Assembly: GCA_900757465.1 (NCBI GenBank)
Contig: CAAENY010000052.1
Location: forward strand, 1-26,800
Length of the DNA: 26,800 nucleotides
Source: an uncultured Collinsella sp.
GTDB taxonomy: Bacteria; Actinomycetota; Coriobacteriia; Coriobacteriales; Coriobacteriaceae
Direction: 5' to 3'
Shown here one piece after another: positions 24,317 through 26,800 of this stretch. Under the pieces are notes generated by a model. That model was not told where the DNA came from. It ran no database searches and was given only the letters and a program-made list of their open reading frames with translations. Numbering within the stretch: position 1 is the first letter of the stretch; the number at the start of each line of letters is the position of its first letter. The position numbers and the translations under genes were made by a program.

Positions 24317-25081
24317 CTACCCCTCGATACGGCTCAAGAACTCACGGGTACGTTGCTCACGAGGATGATCGATGACCTGCTCGGCAGGACCCTCCTCGAC
24401 AATGCGGCCGCCATCCATAAAGACCACGCGGTCGGCAACATCGCGCGCAAACTGCATTGCGTGGGTCACAATCACCATCGTCATATTCTGCGCGGCAAGG
24501 TCTTTAATGACACGCAGCACCTCGGCCGTCAGCTCGGGATCGAGTGCCGAGGTCGGCTCGTCAAAGAACAGGATCTCCGGATCGAGCGCCAAGGCGCGGG
24601 CGATACTCACACGCTGTTGCTGGCCGCCCGAAAGCTCACATGGCACCTTGTTCTCGTTGCCCGTAAGCCCCATTTGCGCAATCAGCACGTGAGCGCGGGC
24701 TTCCGCCTGCTCGCGCGGACGCTTGAGCACGCGGATCGGCGCGTCGATGATGTTTTTCATCACGGTATAGTGCGGGAACAGGTTGTAATTTTGGAACACC
24801 AGGCCGAATCGCGAGCGTGCCCGCTTGGGCACATCGCCCTTCGCATAGACCGCGCCCGAACCCGCATCCGTCGCAACGGCAAGGTCACCAAACGAGAGCG
24901 AGCCTCCGTCGAGTGTCTCGAGCAGCGTGGCGCAGCGCAGCAGCGTGGACTTACCGCCGCCCGAAGGCCCGATAATCGCCACGACCTCGCCGCGCTTGAC
25001 CTCGAGTGAGATATCCTTGAGCACCTCATTGCCGCCAAACGCCTTACGCGCGTTCGATATATTCATTACCGAATTAATCAT
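24317..25081 (-). CDS. Amino acid ABC transporter, ATP-binding protein
   Basis: This 254-residue ATPase of the polar amino acid uptake class shows Walker A GPSGGGKST (about 39-47), the Q-loop FQNYNLFPH, the signature LSGGQQQR (about 148-155), Walker B ILFFDEP (about 170-176) and the H-loop THAM. It powers import through the permease encoded just upstream. The ATG at 25081 overlaps the permease stop (ATGATTAA), a common coupling pattern. The in-frame ATG at 25066 is also possible, since the family match begins there and no strong Shine-Dalgarno distinguishes them. The substrate is likely a polar amino acid or its derivative. Confidence 0.95.
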   Translation of the reverse strand: MINSVMNISNARKAFGGNEVLKDISLEVKRGEVVAIIGPSGGGKSTLLRCATLLETLDGGSLSFGDLAVATDAGSGAVYAKGDVPKRARSRFGLVFQNYNLFPHYTVMKNIIDAPIRVLKRPREQAEARAHVLIAQMGLTGNENKVPCELSGGQQQRVSIARALALDPEILFFDEPTSALDPELTAEVLRVIKDLAAQNMTMVIVTHAMQFARDVADRVVFMDGGRIVEEGPAEQVIDHPREQRTREFLSRIEG

Positions 25082-25727
25082 GGTAGTAATCCAATTTTTT
25101 CTCGGCAGCGCCCAGCAGCATCTCGACGACGAAATTAAAGACCCAGTAAATCAGTGCCGCGATCGCAAACGGCACCATGCTCACCTGCGAGGCGACCAGC
25201 GCCTTGGCGGTCGAGAACATCTCACCCACGCCAATGGCAAACGCCAGCGACGTGTCCTTGACCAGCGTGATGATCTCATTGCCCATCGCCGGCAAAATGC
25301 GCTTGGCGACCTGCGGCATCACGATATACAGAAACGTCTGCAGACGCGAGTAGCCCAGCACCTCGGCGGCCTCGTATTGACCGCGCGGAATGGACTGCAG
25401 GCCCGAGCGATAGATCTCGGCAAAGTAACCGGCGTAGTTGATGATGAACGCTACGACGCACGCCGTCCACTTGGAATCGGGCGTGAGCGAAATGCCAAAC
25501 ACGTAGTACGGGGCAAAGTAGATGGCAAACATCTGCAGCATGAGCGGCGTGCCGCGCATGACCGAGATATAGATGCGCGCAATCCAGCGAAGCGGCGCGA
25601 TTTTGCTCATGCGCATAAACGCCACGGGGATTCCCAGCGGAATCGACCCCAGCAGCGTCAGCACAAACAACTGCAAACTGACCAAGAATCCCTGGCCAAG
25701 CATCTGCATCATGACCTGAATAGACAT
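25074..25727 (-). CDS. Amino acid ABC transporter, permease
   Basis: This 217-residue inner-membrane protein of the HisM/GlnP type has about five membrane helices. The EAA loop is EAAEVLGYSRLQTFLYIVMPQ (about 128-148), which docks to the ATPase. The N-terminal GFLVSLQLFVLTLLGSIPLGIPVA is typical for the family. The start is taken at 25727, because TAATG there overlaps the stop of the binding-protein gene; a start five codons upstream lies inside that gene. Only one permease gene exists, so it probably works as a homodimer. Confidence 0.95.
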   Translation of the reverse strand: MSIQVMMQMLGQGFLVSLQLFVLTLLGSIPLGIPVAFMRMSKIAPLRWIARIYISVMRGTPLMLQMFAIYFAPYYVFGISLTPDSKWTACVVAFIINYAGYFAEIYRSGLQSIPRGQYEAAEVLGYSRLQTFLYIVMPQVAKRILPAMGNEIITLVKDTSLAFAIGVGEMFSTAKALVASQVSMVPFAIAALIYWVFNFVVEMLLGAAEKKLDYYHD

Positions 25728-26587
25728 TACTTGAGCACCCAATTATCGAAAGATAGACCATAGCTTGAATACTTGTCGCACAGGTCCTTAACCGTGCCGT
25801 CCTCGTAGAGCGCCTTGAGCGACTCGGCTACAGCATCGGCCGACTTGGTGTCGCCCTTCTTAAAGCCGACGGCGTAGTGCTCGCTGGACAGCGGCTTGTC
25901 GAGCTGCGTATAGGCATCGGGCTTGGCGGCAAGCTGATACTGAGCAATCGAAAGGTCGCAAGCCACGGCATCGACCGCGCCGCTCTCGAGCTGCATAAAG
26001 GCCGTGTTGTACTCGCCGATCGTGTCGAGCGTGGCAAACGTCGCCGCCAGATCCTTCTGGTCACCCTCGAGCACATCCTGCGCAGCGGAATCGGTCTGGG
26101 TAATCACGGTCTTGCCGGCGAGATCGCCCCAGCTCTTGATACCCGCGTCCTTCTTGACCACGAACACCTGCTCGTTGAGCATGTACGGCTCGGAGAACGT
26201 GTAGTCGTCCTCGCGACCCTCCATGGTAAAGCCGTTCCAGATGCAGTTGATGGCGCCAGAGTTGAGCAGCGTGTCCTTGGCATCCCAGTCGATGGCCTCG
26301 TATTTGACCTCCCAGCCCTGCTTATCGGCAACAGCCTTGGCAAGATCGAGATCAAAGCCGGTGTACTCGCCATCGTCGCCCACAAAGCCGTACGGAGGAT
26401 AGGACTTATCAAAGCCCACCACGAGCTTCTTGGACTCCGCAGCGCCCTTCACATCCTTGGCCGCGGTAGATCCAGCAGCGGAGCCCTTACCGGCACCACC
26501 GCCGCAGCCGACAAGACCAAGGCCAAGCACCGTGGCGAGCGAGCCGGCTAGACCAACAAACTGACGACGAGACATATCGGTATTCAT
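25727..26587 (-). CDS. Amino acid ABC transporter, substrate-binding lipoprotein
   Basis: This 286-residue extracellular solute-binding protein is of family 3 (polar amino acids). The N-terminus combines a twin-arginine-like SRRQFVGLA (Arg7, Arg8) with a lipobox LVGC (Cys28), so it is likely exported by Tat and lipid-anchored. The mature domain has the family pattern VGFDKSYPPYGFVGDDGEYTGFDLDLAKAVA, then GFTMEGREDDYTFSEPYM and AVGFKKGD. Gly/Ala/Ser-rich sequence links the anchor to the domain. AAGGGGGAA precedes the ATG at 26587; a seven-codon longer start is less likely. It begins a three-gene operon in the order binding protein, permease, ATPase. Confidence 0.95.
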   Translation of the reverse strand: MNTDMSRRQFVGLAGSLATVLGLGLVGCGGGAGKGSAAGSTAAKDVKGAAESKKLVVGFDKSYPPYGFVGDDGEYTGFDLDLAKAVADKQGWEVKYEAIDWDAKDTLLNSGAINCIWNGFTMEGREDDYTFSEPYMLNEQVFVVKKDAGIKSWGDLAGKTVITQTDSAAQDVLEGDQKDLAATFATLDTIGEYNTAFMQLESGAVDAVACDLSIAQYQLAAKPDAYTQLDKPLSSEHYAVGFKKGDTKSADAVAESLKALYEDGTVKDLCDKYSSYGLSFDNWVLK

Positions 26588-26643
26588 GGTATTCCCCCTT
26601 GGTGGCACTTTAGTTAGGTAAAGTGAGTCATGTAACGTTCAGA

Positions 26644-26672
26644 ATCATACACTCTACCTTGATAAAGTACAA
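26644..26672 (-). promoter_or_regulatory. Promoter of the ABC transporter operon
   Basis: On the minus strand TTGTAC (26667-26672) and TATGAT (26644-26649) are 17 bases apart. The transcript start would lie about 50 bases before the binding-protein ATG. No operator is clear. Confidence 0.6.
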
Positions 26673-26707
26673 GGGAGAGGTTGCCCGGCGTGGGCGGGGA
26701 GCGGCGC

Positions 26708-26800
26708 GTAATTAAGTTTCCTGCTCTACAGTCCTGCGCAAGACGGAAAGCACATTAAGTGCTTTCCTTTGCGTGCGGAACTCGCGATAAACTTAATTAC
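26708..26800. repeat. Nested palindrome with 12-base terminal arms
   Basis: GTAATTAAGTTT (26708-26719) is the exact reverse complement of AAACTTAATTAC (26789-26800). Inside lies a perfect hairpin GGAAAGCAC-attaa-GTGCTTTCC (26746-26768), with further partial pairs GCGCAA/TTGCG between. The whole could fold as one 93-base structure. The right arm ends exactly at the window edge, so it may extend further. Confidence 0.75.

Overview
The window looks like a chromosomal segment of a high-GC, gut-type actinobacterium of the Coriobacteriia, most likely Collinsella or a close relative. This rests on base composition, actinobacterial-style proteins, G-rich ribosome binding sites, and the mix of PTS, LarE and YeiH genes. 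The genus is an inference, not a proven call. There are 20 intact protein genes, one gene remnant, no rRNA or tRNA genes, no insertion sequence with a transposase, and no CRISPR array.

Layout. (1) 1-2092: the promoter of a gene starting just left of the window, a 96-residue orphan protein, a nitroreductase, and a basic single-pass membrane protein. (2) 2177-5590: a Fis-type regulator built like a sigma-54 activator but with a ruined ATPase site, a YeiH-family exporter, and a divergent GntR/FCD regulator that is the likely controller of yeiH. (3) 5706-8998: glmS and a divergent LacI-family regulator. (4) 9213-12316: a DUF4143-type AAA ATPase, a HAD phosphatase and LarE. (5) 12317-13183: 867 bases without an intact gene, crowded with repeats, palindromes and an HTH gene remnant. 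(6) 13184-20699: a six-gene minus-strand sugar operon (PTS EIIBC, GatZ/KbaZ-like protein, transaldolase, split transketolase N and C, PTS EIIA) with a divergent LacI regulator. (7) 20819-24007: a secreted or anchored DNA-entry-type nuclease and an EF-G-like GTPase with a degenerate G domain. (8) 24317-26587: an amino-acid ABC transporter operon (Tat-type lipoprotein, permease, ATPase).

How the genes work together. The sugar operon has uptake, an aldolase/epimerase-family enzyme and pentose-phosphate shuffling enzymes, but no sugar-phosphate kinase and no GatY-type catalytic aldolase. A self-contained route for a PTS-imported ketose such as tagatose is plausible if the GatZ-like protein is a 4-epimerase. 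The ABC operon and the yeiH block are independent units.

The most unusual material is non-coding. A roughly 145-base repeat (family A) occurs three times, each time placed on a stop codon in the same orientation as the gene. It carries two hairpins whose arms differ between copies but stay paired, plus conserved blocks between them. A second, REP-like family (B, with a relative C) shares a GGGACAGG core between inverted arms. The 12317-13183 island also holds ten copies of TTAGAGAGA or its complement in 190 bases, and a 26-base-arm palindrome.
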